Below, piece after piece: positions 7,148-15,931 of a stretch of DNA of 64,000 bases. The notes under the pieces were generated by a model. It saw nothing but the letters and a program-made list of their open reading frames with translations, was not told where the DNA came from and searched no databases. Source of the stretch: Caryophanales bacterium UBA6356 (lineage in GTDB: Bacteria; Bacillota_I; Bacilli_A; RFN20; CAG-826); the NCBI GenBank assembly GCA_002440125.1, contig DJRQ01000065.1, forward strand, positions 6,667 through 70,666. Direction: 5' to 3'. The position numbers and the translations under genes are program-made. Every line of letters begins with the position of its first letter. Position 1 is the stretch's first letter.

Positions 7148-9765
7148 CAATCGTCATCTCCATTATTTTCAAGAAGGTCGTCGAAAAGGCTAATCTGTTC
7201 AAAATCGCCTTTCGGGTTTTCGCCGTTTTCGGAAGCGTCAAGATCGCTTTCGGCGTTTTCTTCTTCCCGAATCGGATGGGATTTAATAGTGTCGTCTACC
7301 ACGAGCGAATCGCTTCTCGAGAAAGAGACGATTCGTGATTTAGAAGAGAAGCTATCGCCTGTTTTGGCATAGCTTTCTAGCGGCGTCGCATTGAAATCCT
7401 GCCACGTGACATCCGTCCTTTGGCCATTGTTAAGAACGACATCCACGCTGAAGGGAGCTTGTTTGTTGTCGGTTTTTAGAATGTCGATAAGGCGGTTCGG
7501 ATCTTTTTTGAAAACGTTATAGAGGACGGTCGCTTTGTCGAGACGATGCCCCAAAGGAATGTTTTTGAGGATGTAAACGCGTGCGACCCCCCGATCGGTA
7601 AGAAGCAGGATTTTGCTATTCGGATTCGCCTCTGGATCGAAGGACAGAAGACCGCAAAGCTCTTTTCCATGGAAGGAACCGGCTTTTAGGCCGCCACTCC
7701 TAGGATTGGAAATCCAAATGTCATTCTCGTTATAGAAGCAAGCCTTGCCGTCACTCGAGGCGATGAATAAGTTGCTATCGCCACTCGATAGGGCGACATC
7801 CACCAAAACGTCTTCCTTCCCGAGTCGTAAGGCGCTAATCGGACGGGAACGACGGACGACTGGGAAGCTATCGAGCCGGATCCTTTTGATAACGCCGTTC
7901 TTGGTTAAGAGAATAACGTAAAGATCGTTTCTGAAGTGACGGACGACGAAGCCGCCGACAAGCTTTTCGTTGGCATCGATGGCCACAAGCATGTTGACAT
8001 GGAAGCCTTCGTCGTTCCACTTCGTCTCCTTGATTTCGTTGACTGGGATATAGAGATAGTTTCCTTTGTTTGTGAAGAAGAGGGCGAAATCGGTGGTTTC
8101 ACATTCCCCTTCGAATATGAAAGCGTCGCCGTTTTTGATGCCAGGCTTTGCCCCATTTTGGCCACCAGACCCCTTCCAACTCTTTAAGGAGCTTCGCTTA
8201 ATGTAGCCATCGCGCGTGGCGACAAGGCGACATGTTTCTTTGGCGATGAGATCGCGCTTATCAAGCACAACCTCCCCTTCCTCTTCGCGAACTTCCGTTT
8301 TCCTCTCGTCGCCGTACTTTTTGACGATGGTCTTAAGGTCGCTTATAATCAGTGCTTCCCGCTTCTTTTGATCGTTAAGGAGTTCGGAAAGCTCTTGCAT
8401 TTGCGTTTCAAGAGAAGCCTTTTCGTTTTCTAAGACGGTGATATCGGTATGGGAGAGTTTATAAAGAGGCATCATCAAAATCGCTTCCGCTTGCCGATCG
8501 CTGAAAGAGAAACGCGAAATGAGGTTCTTCTTGGCGTCTGCTTTATCTAGGGATGCGCGTATGGTTTTAACGACTTCGTCGAGAATCGAAATGGCTTTGA
8601 TAAGGCCATCGACGATCTCAAGGCGAGTGGCGCATTTATCGTAAAGATAATGGCTGCGGCGAGTGATCACTTCGAGCTGATGCTGTATGTAGCAATCGCA
8701 ATAAGACAAGAGGTCAAGGGTTTTGGGGCGATCGTCGACAATCGCCATCATATGGGCCGTGTAATTCGTTCGGAGTTGCGTTTTGGCCATCAAATAGGCA
8801 AGGATGGCTTCGGGCTTGGCGTCATCTTTCAAATCGATGGCGATCCTTAAACCTGTTTTATCGGTTTCGTCGCGAACCTCTTCGATTCCCGGGATGGTCT
8901 TATCGTGACGGATTTTGTCGATGCTTTTCACCAAGAGGGATTTGTTGATTTGATAAGGGATCTCGCTCACGATGATTTGCTTTTCGCCTTTTTCGGAAAC
9001 AACAATCTCCGCTTTCGAGGAGATGACGACTTTCCCTCGCCCCGTTCGATAGATGTCTTTCAACGATTCGGATTCGAAAATGATGCCACCAGTTGGAAAA
9101 TCAGGACCTGGCACCAGTTCCAAAAGAGGCTCAAGCGCGCAATTCGGGTGTTTAATTCGATAAATGATGGCATTGGTGATTTCGCCGAGGTTATGGGGTG
9201 GAATAGAAGTCGCAATACCGACGGCGATGCCTTCGCTTCCGTTGCAAAAGAGATTGGGGAAGCGACTTGGCAAGACGGAAGGTTCGAACTGGGCGTCGTC
9301 GAAAGTCAATTCCATCTCGACCGTGTCTTTATCGATATCGGCCACAAGCTCATTGGCCAATGCGCTTAAGCGAGCTTCTGTATAACGGAAAGCCGCGGCG
9401 CTATCGCCGTCGATGGAGCCATTATTCCCTTGGAAGTCCACCAAGGGGTAGCGGTAAGCCCAAGGCTGCGACATATGGACGAGCGCTTCGTAGATGGAGG
9501 AGTCGCCATGCGGGTGATATTTGCCCATGACGTCCCCAACGATGTGGGCGCATTTTTTGGTGGGCTTATCGATTGTATTGCCCGTCTTCCACATATCGTA
9601 AATGATGCGGCGCTGGACTGGCTTTAAACCATCGCGGGCATCTGGAATCGCACGATCTTGAATGACGTCTTTGGCGTAGATGGCGTATTTTTCGCCCATT
9701 AAATCGTCAAGGGCACCTTTGACGATGTTTTCGACGATTGTTTCTTCCTCTTTCTTTCTCTTCAT
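7147..9765 (-). CDS. parC: DNA topoisomerase IV subunit A
   Basis: Breakage-reunion subunit that decatenates daughter chromosomes together with ParE; 872 aa. The winged-helix domain has the quinolone-resistance region [15 protein letters not shown] (84-98) with Ser89/Ser90 and Glu93. The catalytic tyrosine is Y128 in [10 protein letters not shown] coiled-coil and C-gate region (about 380-490) is followed by a beta-pinwheel DNA-wrapping domain. The last 50 residues are acidic ([16 protein letters not shown] and onward). ParC rather than GyrA is indicated by the adjacent ParE and plsY and by motif wording. The stop TGA overlaps the yqeG ATG, and it starts 2 nt after parE. Confidence 0.94.
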   Translation of the reverse strand: MKRKKEEETIVENIVKGALDDLMGEKYAIYAKDVIQDRAIPDARDGLKPVQRRIIYDMWKTGNTIDKPTKKCAHIVGDVMGKYHPHGDSSIYEALVHMSQPWAYRYPLVDFQGNNGSIDGDSAAAFRYTEARLSALANELVADIDKDTVEMELTFDDAQFEPSVLPSRFPNLFCNGSEGIAVGIATSIPPHNLGEITNAIIYRIKHPNCALEPLLELVPGPDFPTGGIIFESESLKDIYRTGRGKVVISSKAEIVVSEKGEKQIIVSEIPYQINKSLLVKSIDKIRHDKTIPGIEEVRDETDKTGLRIAIDLKDDAKPEAILAYLMAKTQLRTNYTAHMMAIVDDRPKTLDLLSYCDCYIQHQLEVITRRSHYLYDKCATRLEIVDGLIKAISILDEVVKTIRASLDKADAKKNLISRFSFSDRQAEAILMMPLYKLSHTDITVLENEKASLETQMQELSELLNDQKKREALIISDLKTIVKKYGDERKTEVREEEGEVVLDKRDLIAKETCRLVATRDGYIKRSSLKSWKGSGGQNGAKPGIKNGDAFIFEGECETTDFALFFTNKGNYLYIPVNEIKETKWNDEGFHVNMLVAIDANEKLVGGFVVRHFRNDLYVILLTKNGVIKRIRLDSFPVVRRSRPISALRLGKEDVLVDVALSSGDSNLFIASSDGKACFYNENDIWISNPRSGGLKAGSFHGKELCGLLSFDPEANPNSKILLLTDRGVARVYILKNIPLGHRLDKATVLYNVFKKDPNRLIDILKTDNKQAPFSVDVVLNNGQRTDVTWQDFNATPLESYAKTGDSFSSKSRIVSFSRSDSLVVDDTIKSHPIREEENAESDLDASENGENPKGDFEQISLFDDLLENNGDDD

Positions 9766-9767
9766 AG

Positions 9768-11726
9768 TTATTTCCCGATTTTGACTTCGTTGACGAAAGT
9801 GTCTTCGTTATTGAAAGTGACGTTCTCTTTGATCCAATTCCAACGGAGGACGCTGTCTTTTCCCATGAGGGTTCCAATGCGTTTCTCCACCAAAAGGGGA
9901 TCTTCAATCGAAACCCTTGTGAGAATTCGCGTTTGCTTGTTCATTGTGGTGTCGCTTAACTGACTGGCATTCATCTCGCCAAGACCTTTGTAGCGGTTAA
10001 TGCCATAGCCTGGGCCGATTTTTTCTTTGGCCTTCTCGAGTTCTTCGTCACTCCAACAATAGATATGCTTGGAAGTGTCGCTCTTCTTATAGACGCGATA
10101 AAGGGGAGGTTGAGCGATGTAGACCATCCCTTTTTCGATAAGCGGCTTCATATAGTTATAGAAGAAAGTCAAAAGGAGCGTTTGAATATGGGCGCCATCG
10201 GTATCGGCATCGGTCATGATGATGATTTTGCCATAATGGCTTTCTTCGGGATCGAAATCTTGTCCGACGCCGGCGCCGATTGTTTGGATGAGCGTGCTAA
10301 ATTCCACGTTTTCAACGATGCGTTCCATCGAAACGCTATCGGTATTGAGCGGTTTTCCTCTTAAAGGCAAAATGGCTTGATGGAGGCGATCGCGTCCCGC
10401 TTTGGCGCTTCCGCCCGCGGAATCCCCTTCAACAATGAATAACTCGTTGTTTTTGTAATCCTTCGACTGCGCGCTGGCAAGCTTGTCGCTAATGATAAGG
10501 TCGTTGGTCTTTTTCTTGACGCCGCGAGCCGCTTCACGGGCTTTTCTGGCCGCTTCTCGCGCTTCTTTCGAAGCCATGCATTTTTTTACCAAGTCCACGG
10601 CAAAGGCTTTGTGCTCGCTTAAGTAGTAGCTGAGGTTTCGGGAAACGATATCCATGACGACAGGACTTGCTTCAGGCGTGCCAAGCTTCCCTTTGGTTTG
10701 CCCTTCGTATTCGAGCTTGCTTTCCGGGACTTTTACCGAAATGATGGCGGTTAGCCCTTCGCGAATATCAGCGCCGTCAATCGATTGATTGCCCCGAATG
10801 ACTTCGTTGGTGACGGCCCATTCGTTGATGGCTTTCGTGAGGGCGGTTTTGAATCCGCTTTCGTGGGTTCCCCCATCGGCCGTGCGCACGTCGTTGGCAT
10901 AGGAAAAGATATTCTCGTTATAGTCTTGCAAACACCAGCACATCGCCACTTCAAGCTTAATGCCCGAGGGGCTCGAGGAATCGTTAAAATCGATAATTTC
11001 GCCAAGGCGAGTTTTATTTTGCGTAATGGATTGGACATACTCATAGAGTCCACGCTCGGTATAAAAGTCATGGCTATTGCCAGTCGCTTGATCTTTCAAG
11101 ATGAAATGAACGCCTTTTAAAAGGTAGCTCTTCTCTTCGAGGCGGTTATAGATGGTGTCCCAGCTGAACTTGGTGTTCGGGAAGATTTTGGGATCGGGCT
11201 TAAAATGGACGGTCGTGCCATGTTTAGAAGTCTGGCCGATCACGTGAAGGGGCGTTTCGAGTTCGCCACCATTATGGAAGCGAATTTGGTAAATCTGCCC
11301 TTGTCGGCAAATCGTCACTTCGACCCATTCGCTCAAAGCGTTGGTGACGGTTGCGCCAACGCCATGAAGGCCGGCAGCCGTTTGATAGACTTTGGAATTG
11401 AATTTGCCACCGCTATGAAGGGTGGTGAAGATCAGCTGAACAGCGGGGATTTTCGCTTCAGGGTGGATGTCTACGGGAATGCCTCTGCCTTCGTCTTCCA
11501 CTTGGATAGAGCCGTCTTTCATCATGGTCACGGTGATTTTCTTGCCAAAGCCATTGACGGCTTCGTCGACGGCGTTATCCACGATTTCCCAAACCAAATG
11601 GTGAAGACCGTTGAGGTTGGTGGAGCCGATATACATGCCAGGGCGTTTCCGCACCCCTTCCATTTCGCTTAAAATCTCGATTTGACTAGCCGAGTATCTA
11701 TTTTCTTCGCTGAGTAGTTCGTCCAT
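9768..11726 (-). CDS. parE: DNA topoisomerase IV subunit B
   Basis: ATPase subunit of topoisomerase IV, 652 aa. The GHKL ATPase domain shows [13 protein letters not shown] and the glycine-rich [11 protein letters not shown]. The Toprim domain shows [14 protein letters not shown] and [20 protein letters not shown], where the HIQ wording fits ParE rather than GyrB. The C-terminal [14 protein letters not shown] motif is present. It is divergent from plsY and heads the operon parE-parC-yqeG-yqeH-yhbY-nadD/yqeK-rsfS. A -10 candidate TATACT lies at 11754-11759; the Shine-Dalgarno is poor. Confidence 0.94.
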   Translation of the reverse strand: MDELLSEENRYSASQIEILSEMEGVRKRPGMYIGSTNLNGLHHLVWEIVDNAVDEAVNGFGKKITVTMMKDGSIQVEDEGRGIPVDIHPEAKIPAVQLIFTTLHSGGKFNSKVYQTAAGLHGVGATVTNALSEWVEVTICRQGQIYQIRFHNGGELETPLHVIGQTSKHGTTVHFKPDPKIFPNTKFSWDTIYNRLEEKSYLLKGVHFILKDQATGNSHDFYTERGLYEYVQSITQNKTRLGEIIDFNDSSSPSGIKLEVAMCWCLQDYNENIFSYANDVRTADGGTHESGFKTALTKAINEWAVTNEVIRGNQSIDGADIREGLTAIISVKVPESKLEYEGQTKGKLGTPEASPVVMDIVSRNLSYYLSEHKAFAVDLVKKCMASKEAREAARKAREAARGVKKKTNDLIISDKLASAQSKDYKNNELFIVEGDSAGGSAKAGRDRLHQAILPLRGKPLNTDSVSMERIVENVEFSTLIQTIGAGVGQDFDPEESHYGKIIIMTDADTDGAHIQTLLLTFFYNYMKPLIEKGMVYIAQPPLYRVYKKSDTSKHIYCWSDEELEKAKEKIGPGYGINRYKGLGEMNASQLSDTTMNKQTRILTRVSIEDPLLVEKRIGTLMGKDSVLRWNWIKENVTFNNEDTFVNEVKIGK

Positions 11727-11753
11727 TGCTCTATCTATCCACTTTCGAACGAA

Positions 11754-11759
11754 AGTATA
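11754..11759 (-). promoter_or_regulatory. Candidate -10 box of the parE operon
   Basis: TATACT on the minus strand, 27 nt before the parE ATG. No convincing -35 is visible at 16-18 nt. It shares the roughly 95-bp divergent region with plsY. Confidence 0.35.
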
Positions 11760-11821
11760 GCAAAAAACATTTCAAAAATGTAGGGCTATTATAGATAATA
11801 GGGCGTCCCAGGAGGAATGTT

Positions 11822-12559
11822 ATGAATCCGGTTTTGTTCAATACGCTTTTGACGCTTGGAATCTTTGCTTTTTCTTATTTTTTCGGCGCTATTCCGACTG
11901 CCGTCATCATTGGGAAAGTCTTTTATAAGAAAAATCCACTAGATTACGGCTCCCATAATGCAGGTGGCACGAACGCCGGAAGAGTTCTTGGGAAGAAGGC
12001 GGGCGTTGTTGTCATTACGCTCGACATTTTGAAAACGGCGACCGTTTTTTGGACGGTATTCGCCCTTCTTAGCTTTAGCCCCCTCCAAAAAGTCGCCTCT
12101 TTTTGGGATGGGGGGCAAATCTTTCTTTGGGGGTCTCTTGTGTTCGCAAGCCTTGGCCATTGCTTCTCTCCCTATCTCAAAGGGAAGGGAGGAAAGGCGG
12201 TCGCTTGCTTTTATGGAAGCGTTGGCGGCACTAGTCCGATTCTCTTTCCCCTTTGCTTCCTTATTTTCTTTCTTTGCTTCAAAGGGACGAAAAAAGTGAT
12301 GAGCAAGGCTTCGATTCTGACGGGCGCCATTCTCACTCTTCTGAGTTGGGTTCTCTCAATCATCGCTCTTTGCTTAGGCTCAGGCTTCGATTCGAGCATC
12401 TTCTCTTGGACGTTTGGGCTTGGGGGAGGGCTTCGTTTTGGTTTGGAAAGCGGCATTGCCATAACGCTTGTCTATCTGATCCTCGTTTACCGCCACAGAG
12501 ACAACATCAGAAGGATAAAGAAAGGAGAGGAAAAGCCTCTCCAATGGAAAAGTAGATAA
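11822..12559 (+). CDS. plsY: Glycerol-3-phosphate acyltransferase PlsY
   Basis: Integral membrane enzyme that moves the acyl group from acyl-phosphate to glycerol 3-phosphate, the first step of phospholipid synthesis. Motifs: GSHNAGGTNAGRVLGKKAG (44-62) for substrate and GHCFSPYLKGKGGKAVA (117-133) for the catalytic loop, then HRDNIRRIKKGEE at the end. At 245 aa it is longer than the usual 190-210 because of an extra hydrophobic stretch in the second half. AGGAGG precedes the ATG. PlsY next to and divergent from parE is common in Firmicutes. Confidence 0.93.
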   Translation: MNPVLFNTLLTLGIFAFSYFFGAIPTAVIIGKVFYKKNPLDYGSHNAGGTNAGRVLGKKAGVVVITLDILKTATVFWTVFALLSFSPLQKVASFWDGGQIFLWGSLVFASLGHCFSPYLKGKGGKAVACFYGSVGGTSPILFPLCFLIFFLCFKGTKKVMSKASILTGAILTLLSWVLSIIALCLGSGFDSSIFSWTFGLGGGLRFGLESGIAITLVYLILVYRHRDNIRRIKKGEEKPLQWKSR

Positions 12560-12982
12560 TTAGTAGATATTTAGCTAATGCAAAATACCTGTGGAAAACT
12601 TGTTATAGCTCATCAAATTCTTATATTAGTGCGATTGTAGGCTTGTTTTTGATTGACAATTTTTAAAATTATAGCCTCTTTCGCTAAAATAAATAGTTGT
12701 TTTGCTTTTATTGAAAAACAGCCCTCTAAACCACTGCTTCAGCATCATAAAAAACCAATCGGGAAGAAGCTATGAAAACAAAGGAAAAACCAACCTTATT
12801 TTCGCTTAATTGATGGCGCCTTAGGTTCTTGGTTCACCGATGTTTTTTATTGCCTTTTCCCTTTCTCCAACAAAGTCTTGCATCGATTTGGACTCTTTGG
12901 GAATCTATCTTCTTCTTGAAGGTCCTCCTCTTTATACCTAGGCAACAGCGTTGCTTATTGCTTTCTTTATCTAAACCGTAAC
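12560..12982. other. Intergenic region between converging plsY and yneF
   Basis: About 420 bp with no supportable gene. The first half is AT-rich. In the second half one plus-strand frame (about 12670-13020) reads like decayed coding DNA but is broken by in-frame TGA codons and lacks a start. The opposite strand also holds short broken frames next to an AGGAGG. A gene remnant is possible. No tRNA or structured RNA was recognised. Confidence 0.4.
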
Positions 12983-13011
12983 AAAAAAGCGCACCCATTC
13001 CGGATGCGCTT
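12983..13011 (-). terminator. Terminator downstream of yneF
   Basis: Minus-strand stem AAGCGCATCC/GGGTGCGCTT (10 bp with one T-G pair) around a GGAAT loop, followed by TTTTG. It starts 18 nt after the yneF stop and ends the rpmG-efp-yneF transcript. Confidence 0.8.
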
Positions 13012-13028
13012 CCTTTCGCTTCGAATTT

Positions 13029-13244
13029 TTAGTCGCCTTGTTTCATTTTGTTCATGACGGCGCGAATTTGCGCTTCGCTTGGTTTTCTTCCCATTTGCAT
13101 GAACATTGCTCGGATTGCGGCTTCGCTAATCGGCGGGTTCTTTTTCATTTCGCGTTTGATGAGGGCCCTCGCTCCGAAGAAGCCTGCTATCGCGCCAGCT
13201 AATAGTGCCAAAACGACATAAAGAATGACTTGCCAAACTTCCAT
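13029..13244 (-). CDS. yneF: YneF family (UPF0154) membrane protein
   Basis: Small protein of 71 aa with one N-terminal transmembrane helix (about 5-27, VILYVVLALLAGAIAGFFGA) and a basic cytoplasmic tail holding the family motif ISEAAIRAMFMQMGRKPSE, ending RAVMNKMKQ. Length and motif match UPF0154 proteins of Bacilli and Mollicutes. The function is not known. It follows efp by 11 nt. Confidence 0.85.
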   Translation of the reverse strand: MEVWQVILYVVLALLAGAIAGFFGARALIKREMKKNPPISEAAIRAMFMQMGRKPSEAQIRAVMNKMKQGD

Positions 13245-13255
13245 GGTAATTGATG

Positions 13256-13813
13256 TTAGGCTCTCTTGTCGTATTTACCAGTCGTGGTATCGACTAAGAC
13301 CTTTTCGCCTTTTTCGATGAAGAGTGGGATGCGAATCTTCAAACCGGTCTCTAAGACGGCGTCTTTGCTGCCGCCATTGGTGACGGTATCCCCGCGAACG
13401 CCTGGTTCGCAATCGACGACTTCGAGAGCGACTTTGCTCGGAAGCTCAATGCCTAGGACTTCTTCGTCATAGCAAGCGATGGTAACTTCCCCATTGGGGG
13501 CGAGATATGGGATTTGGCTTTCTAGGCCCACTTTTGGAAGTTCGATTTGCTCGTAGGTCTTTGGATCCATAAAGACAAGGGTTTCACCCCCGTCATAAAG
13601 GTATTGCATAACCTTCTTGGTGATGGAAACGGGTTGGACATCATAACCGCTGTTACGGCTTAATTCCGTGATTGCCCCAGTGCGGACATTTCTCACTTTC
13701 ACTTTGGCAACCATTTTTCTCATGGCCGTCTTATTCAAAAGAATATCAATGACCTGATAGAGGGTGTTTTCGTCTTCGAAGTAATTTCCGGGACGTAATT
13801 CGGTAACGTTCAT
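13256..13813 (-). CDS. efp: Translation elongation factor P
   Basis: Rescues ribosomes stalled on polyproline; 185 aa from the ATG at 13813, which has an AGGAG Shine-Dalgarno. A more distal start would add 31 unrelated residues. Three-domain layout: KOW-like domain 1-62, OB domain with YLYDGGETLVFMDPKTYEQIEL, and a C-terminal OB domain with EVVDCEPGVRGDT and KIRIPLFIEKGEKV. The tip loop of domain I reads LLNKTAMRKMVAKV, where Bacillus has PGKG; the usual modified lysine is not at the same place. As far as I recall, Mollicutes EF-P proteins carry the same NKTAMR wording, which supports the taxonomic guess. Confidence 0.93.
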   Translation of the reverse strand: MNVTELRPGNYFEDENTLYQVIDILLNKTAMRKMVAKVKVRNVRTGAITELSRNSGYDVQPVSITKKVMQYLYDGGETLVFMDPKTYEQIELPKVGLESQIPYLAPNGEVTIACYDEEVLGIELPSKVALEVVDCEPGVRGDTVTNGGSKDAVLETGLKIRIPLFIEKGEKVLVDTTTGKYDKRA

Positions 13814-13906
13814 TTTCTTCTCCTTTTCAAGATACGGCGTAATGATAGAACAAAATTCTTTCTCTTGCCACCGCTTTCGCGGTTTTTGAGGCGTGTTTCC
13901 TTTCAT

Positions 13907-14527
13907 TCACCTTAGGAAAGGGTTATAGAGGAATTCCTTTTGAAGCGTTGTGTTTTCGCCATGGCCTGGATAGACCGTCGTATTGGCGGGAAGGGTCTTT
14001 AGTTTCGCTAATGAATCTTCCATTTTCCTTTCCTCGCTTCCTGGCAGATCGCACCTTCCGACACTTAAATGGAACAAGGTATCCCCGCTAAATAAAGCGG
14101 ACTCTTTCGGAAAGTAATAGCAAACGCTGCCTTTGGTGTGAAAAGGTGTTTCAAAGACTTTAAAAGAGACTTTGCCAAAGGAAATCTCGTCTTGATCCTC
14201 GAGCAAAACGAGATTGGAGTCCTCGTATTCGAAATATTCGCCTAAAATTTCGTAAGAAAGATTGAGTTTCGGCTTGGTTAAATAAGGCGCTTCCAAAGCG
14301 GAAAGAAAAATCGGCGCTTTCGAAGCTAAGGAAGCAAGCCCCCAAATATGATCGATATGGCCATGGGTGAGCAAGATGCCTTCTAGCTTTCCTTGATGAT
14401 GTTTCTCAAGATAATTTTGAAGCTTGTTATCCTCATTGCTTCCTGGGTCGATTAGGAGAGCAGGCTCATTTTCCTCGCCAAGAACGTAGGTGTTCGAAGA
14501 CCAAGAAGGGGCGAAATGAAGTTTCAT
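13907..14527 (-). CDS. MBL-fold metallo-hydrolase, glyoxalase II-like
   Basis: Cytosolic metallo-beta-lactamase-fold hydrolase of 206 aa (start M4 at 14527; an alternative ATG lies at 14536). The metal motif LLTHGHIDHIWG (HxHxDH) is followed by a histidine in ETPFHTKGSVCYY, the bridging aspartate in SGDTLF and the C-terminal histidine in VYPGHGENT. This is the YqgX/glyoxalase-II-like group. The substrate may be S-lactoylglutathione-like or another thioester. No Shine-Dalgarno is present; a TATACT box ends 9 nt before the ATG at 14527, so the message may be leaderless. efp follows downstream. Confidence 0.85.
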   Translation of the reverse strand: MKLHFAPSWSSNTYVLGEENEPALLIDPGSNEDNKLQNYLEKHHQGKLEGILLTHGHIDHIWGLASLASKAPIFLSALEAPYLTKPKLNLSYEILGEYFEYEDSNLVLLEDQDEISFGKVSFKVFETPFHTKGSVCYYFPKESALFSGDTLFHLSVGRCDLPGSEERKMEDSLAKLKTLPANTTVYPGHGENTTLQKEFLYNPFLR

Positions 14528-14541
14528 GATGCGCATAGTAT

Positions 14542-14566
14542 AAAAAAATAAGGCCGAAGCCTTATT
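14542..14566 (-). terminator. Terminator of rpmG, abutting the next gene
   Basis: Minus-strand AATAAGGC-TTCG-GCCTTATT, a perfect 8-bp stem with a UUCG-type tetraloop, followed by T residues. The rpmG stop codon lies inside the 5' arm. The next gene's ATG comes only a few nt after the T-run, so the hairpin may act as an attenuator rather than a full stop. Confidence 0.85.
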
Positions 14567-14723
14567 TGCATTCTTTGTGAAGCGTTTCTTTTCTGCAACG
14601 CTTGCAATATTTCATGGTTTCCATCTTGTTTGGATGGGTTTTTTTGTTACGCGTTGTAATGTAGTTGTGTTCCTTGCATTCAGAGCAGGCAAGGATGACT
14701 TGATCACGTTTGCTATTGGCCAT
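14562..14723 (-). CDS. rpmG: 50S ribosomal protein L33
   Basis: Small zinc-ribbon ribosomal protein of 53 aa (MANSKRDQVILACSEC at the start). It has C13-x2-C16 and C40-x2-C43, so it is the zinc-binding C+ form. The middle carries ITTRNKKTHPNKME, and the protein ends ETLHKECK as in the family. The TAA stop lies in the arm of the following terminator. The start at 14723 has a weak GAGTG Shine-Dalgarno. It is divergent from ispG. Confidence 0.95.
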   Translation of the reverse strand: MANSKRDQVILACSECKEHNYITTRNKKTHPNKMETMKYCKRCRKETLHKECK

Positions 14724-14860
14724 AAAAATTCACTCTTCTTTCTTTTGCGCTTGCAAGTCTAGCACACCCCTTCTTATTTAGCTAGAACAAAAACGTAACT
14801 TTTTGCTGCTTGGCTCAATTTTATTGTCTTTATCGCCTTTTTTATTCGCCTGACGAAGTT

Positions 14861-14866
14861 TAAAAT
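14861..14866 (+). promoter_or_regulatory. -10 box of ispG, leaderless configuration
   Basis: TAAAAT ends 6 nt before the ispG ATG and no Shine-Dalgarno is present, so transcription should begin at or near the start codon. No clear -35 is seen. Confidence 0.5.
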
Positions 14867-14872
14867 GATCTT

Positions 14873-15931
14873 ATGCCCTTTAAAAGAAATCAAACCAAGC
14901 CCGTCTCCATTGGCGGCTTAACCCTTGGCGGAAACGATGAAATCATCGTCCAGTCGATGTGCAATATAAAAACCTCTTGCGTAGAAGAGGTCAGCAAGCA
15001 AATCAACGAGGCCGCCTCTTTTGGCGCGAAGATCATGCGCCTTTCGGTTCTCGATTTCCACGATGCCTCTGCCATTAGAGAAATTAAGAAAAAGGTATCC
15101 ATCCCTTTGGTTGCCGATATCCACATGGATTATCGCTTGGCTTTGGCCTCTTTGGAAAGCGGCGTCGATGCCATTCGCATTAACCCTGGGAATATCGGGG
15201 ATGAAAAAAGGATTGAAGAAGTGCTTCGAGAGGCTTTGAAGCGCCACGTTCCCATTCGCATTGGCGTCAATGGCGGTTCGATCGATAAAGCTTTGCTAAA
15301 AGAAAAAGGGAGCCTTTCCCGGAGCGCTTTGCTTTTCGAAAGCGCGAAAAAACATATCGGCATTCTTAATAAATATGGTTTTGACGATATCGTTCTTTCT
15401 CTCAAAGGGAGCGATGCTCTTGAAACCATGGAGGCCTATCGTTTGGCGGCGCAATCCTTCCCTTATCCATTGCATCTTGGGGTGACGGAGGCTGGTCCAA
15501 AAGACGTTTCCTTGATTCGCTCCACCATCGCTTTAGCCCCTCTTTTGATGGAGGGGATTGGAAATACCATCCGCATCTCTTTGACCGAAGATCCTATCGA
15601 GGAAGTGAAGGCTGCCAATCGCCTCCTTCTTGATTTGGGCCTTAAGAAAGATTGGCCCCGATTCATCTCTTGCCCAACTTGCGGTCGGACGGAAGTCCGC
15701 TTGCTTCCTTTGGCGAAAAAAGTTCTTCAATACCTCGAAGAACATAGAATCAATAAAACAGTGGCCATCATGGGTTGTGCCGTCAATGGGCCTGGCGAAG
15801 CTAAGCAAGCGGATATAGGCTTAGCGGGAGCGAAAGACTGTTTCGTTCTTTTCAAAAAAGGCAAAGCCATCAAGACTTTGCCTCAGGATATCGCCTTCGA
15901 AACGCTTATTGAGGAGCTCAAGAACCTTTAA
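14873..15931 (+). CDS. ispG: 4-hydroxy-3-methylbut-2-enyl diphosphate synthase IspG
   Basis: Iron-sulfur enzyme of the MEP isoprenoid pathway that reduces MEcPP to HMBPP; IspH, the next enzyme, is encoded at 17334. The 352-aa protein has a TIM-barrel part (VSIGGLTLGG, MRLSV, ADIHMDYRLAL, RINPGNIG, IRIGVNGGS) and the C-terminal 4Fe-4S part with CPTCGRTEV and MGCAVNGPGEA, giving the three cluster cysteines and the ligand glutamate. The 3' end meets the convergent helicase gene with a 4-nt overlap. No ribosome-binding site precedes the ATG; see the -10 box at 14861. Confidence 0.95.
   Translation: MPFKRNQTKPVSIGGLTLGGNDEIIVQSMCNIKTSCVEEVSKQINEAASFGAKIMRLSVLDFHDASAIREIKKKVSIPLVADIHMDYRLALASLESGVDAIRINPGNIGDEKRIEEVLREALKRHVPIRIGVNGGSIDKALLKEKGSLSRSALLFESAKKHIGILNKYGFDDIVLSLKGSDALETMEAYRLAAQSFPYPLHLGVTEAGPKDVSLIRSTIALAPLLMEGIGNTIRISLTEDPIEEVKAANRLLLDLGLKKDWPRFISCPTCGRTEVRLLPLAKKVLQYLEEHRINKTVAIMGCAVNGPGEAKQADIGLAGAKDCFVLFKKGKAIKTLPQDIAFETLIEELKNL

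Noticed and set aside
10785..11120. Plus-strand frame inside parE
   Set aside because: Antisense to conserved GHKL/Toprim coding sequence; no start signals.
11205..11672. 155-codon open frame antisense to parE
   Set aside because: Shadow of parE; similar frames occur opposite parC (8905-9369) and hrcA.
12640..13020. Long frame after plsY if TGA is read as tryptophan
   Set aside because: The window uses TGA as a true stop (parC, yqeH and the sigma paralogue end in TGA with coupled ATGs), so code 4 does not apply.
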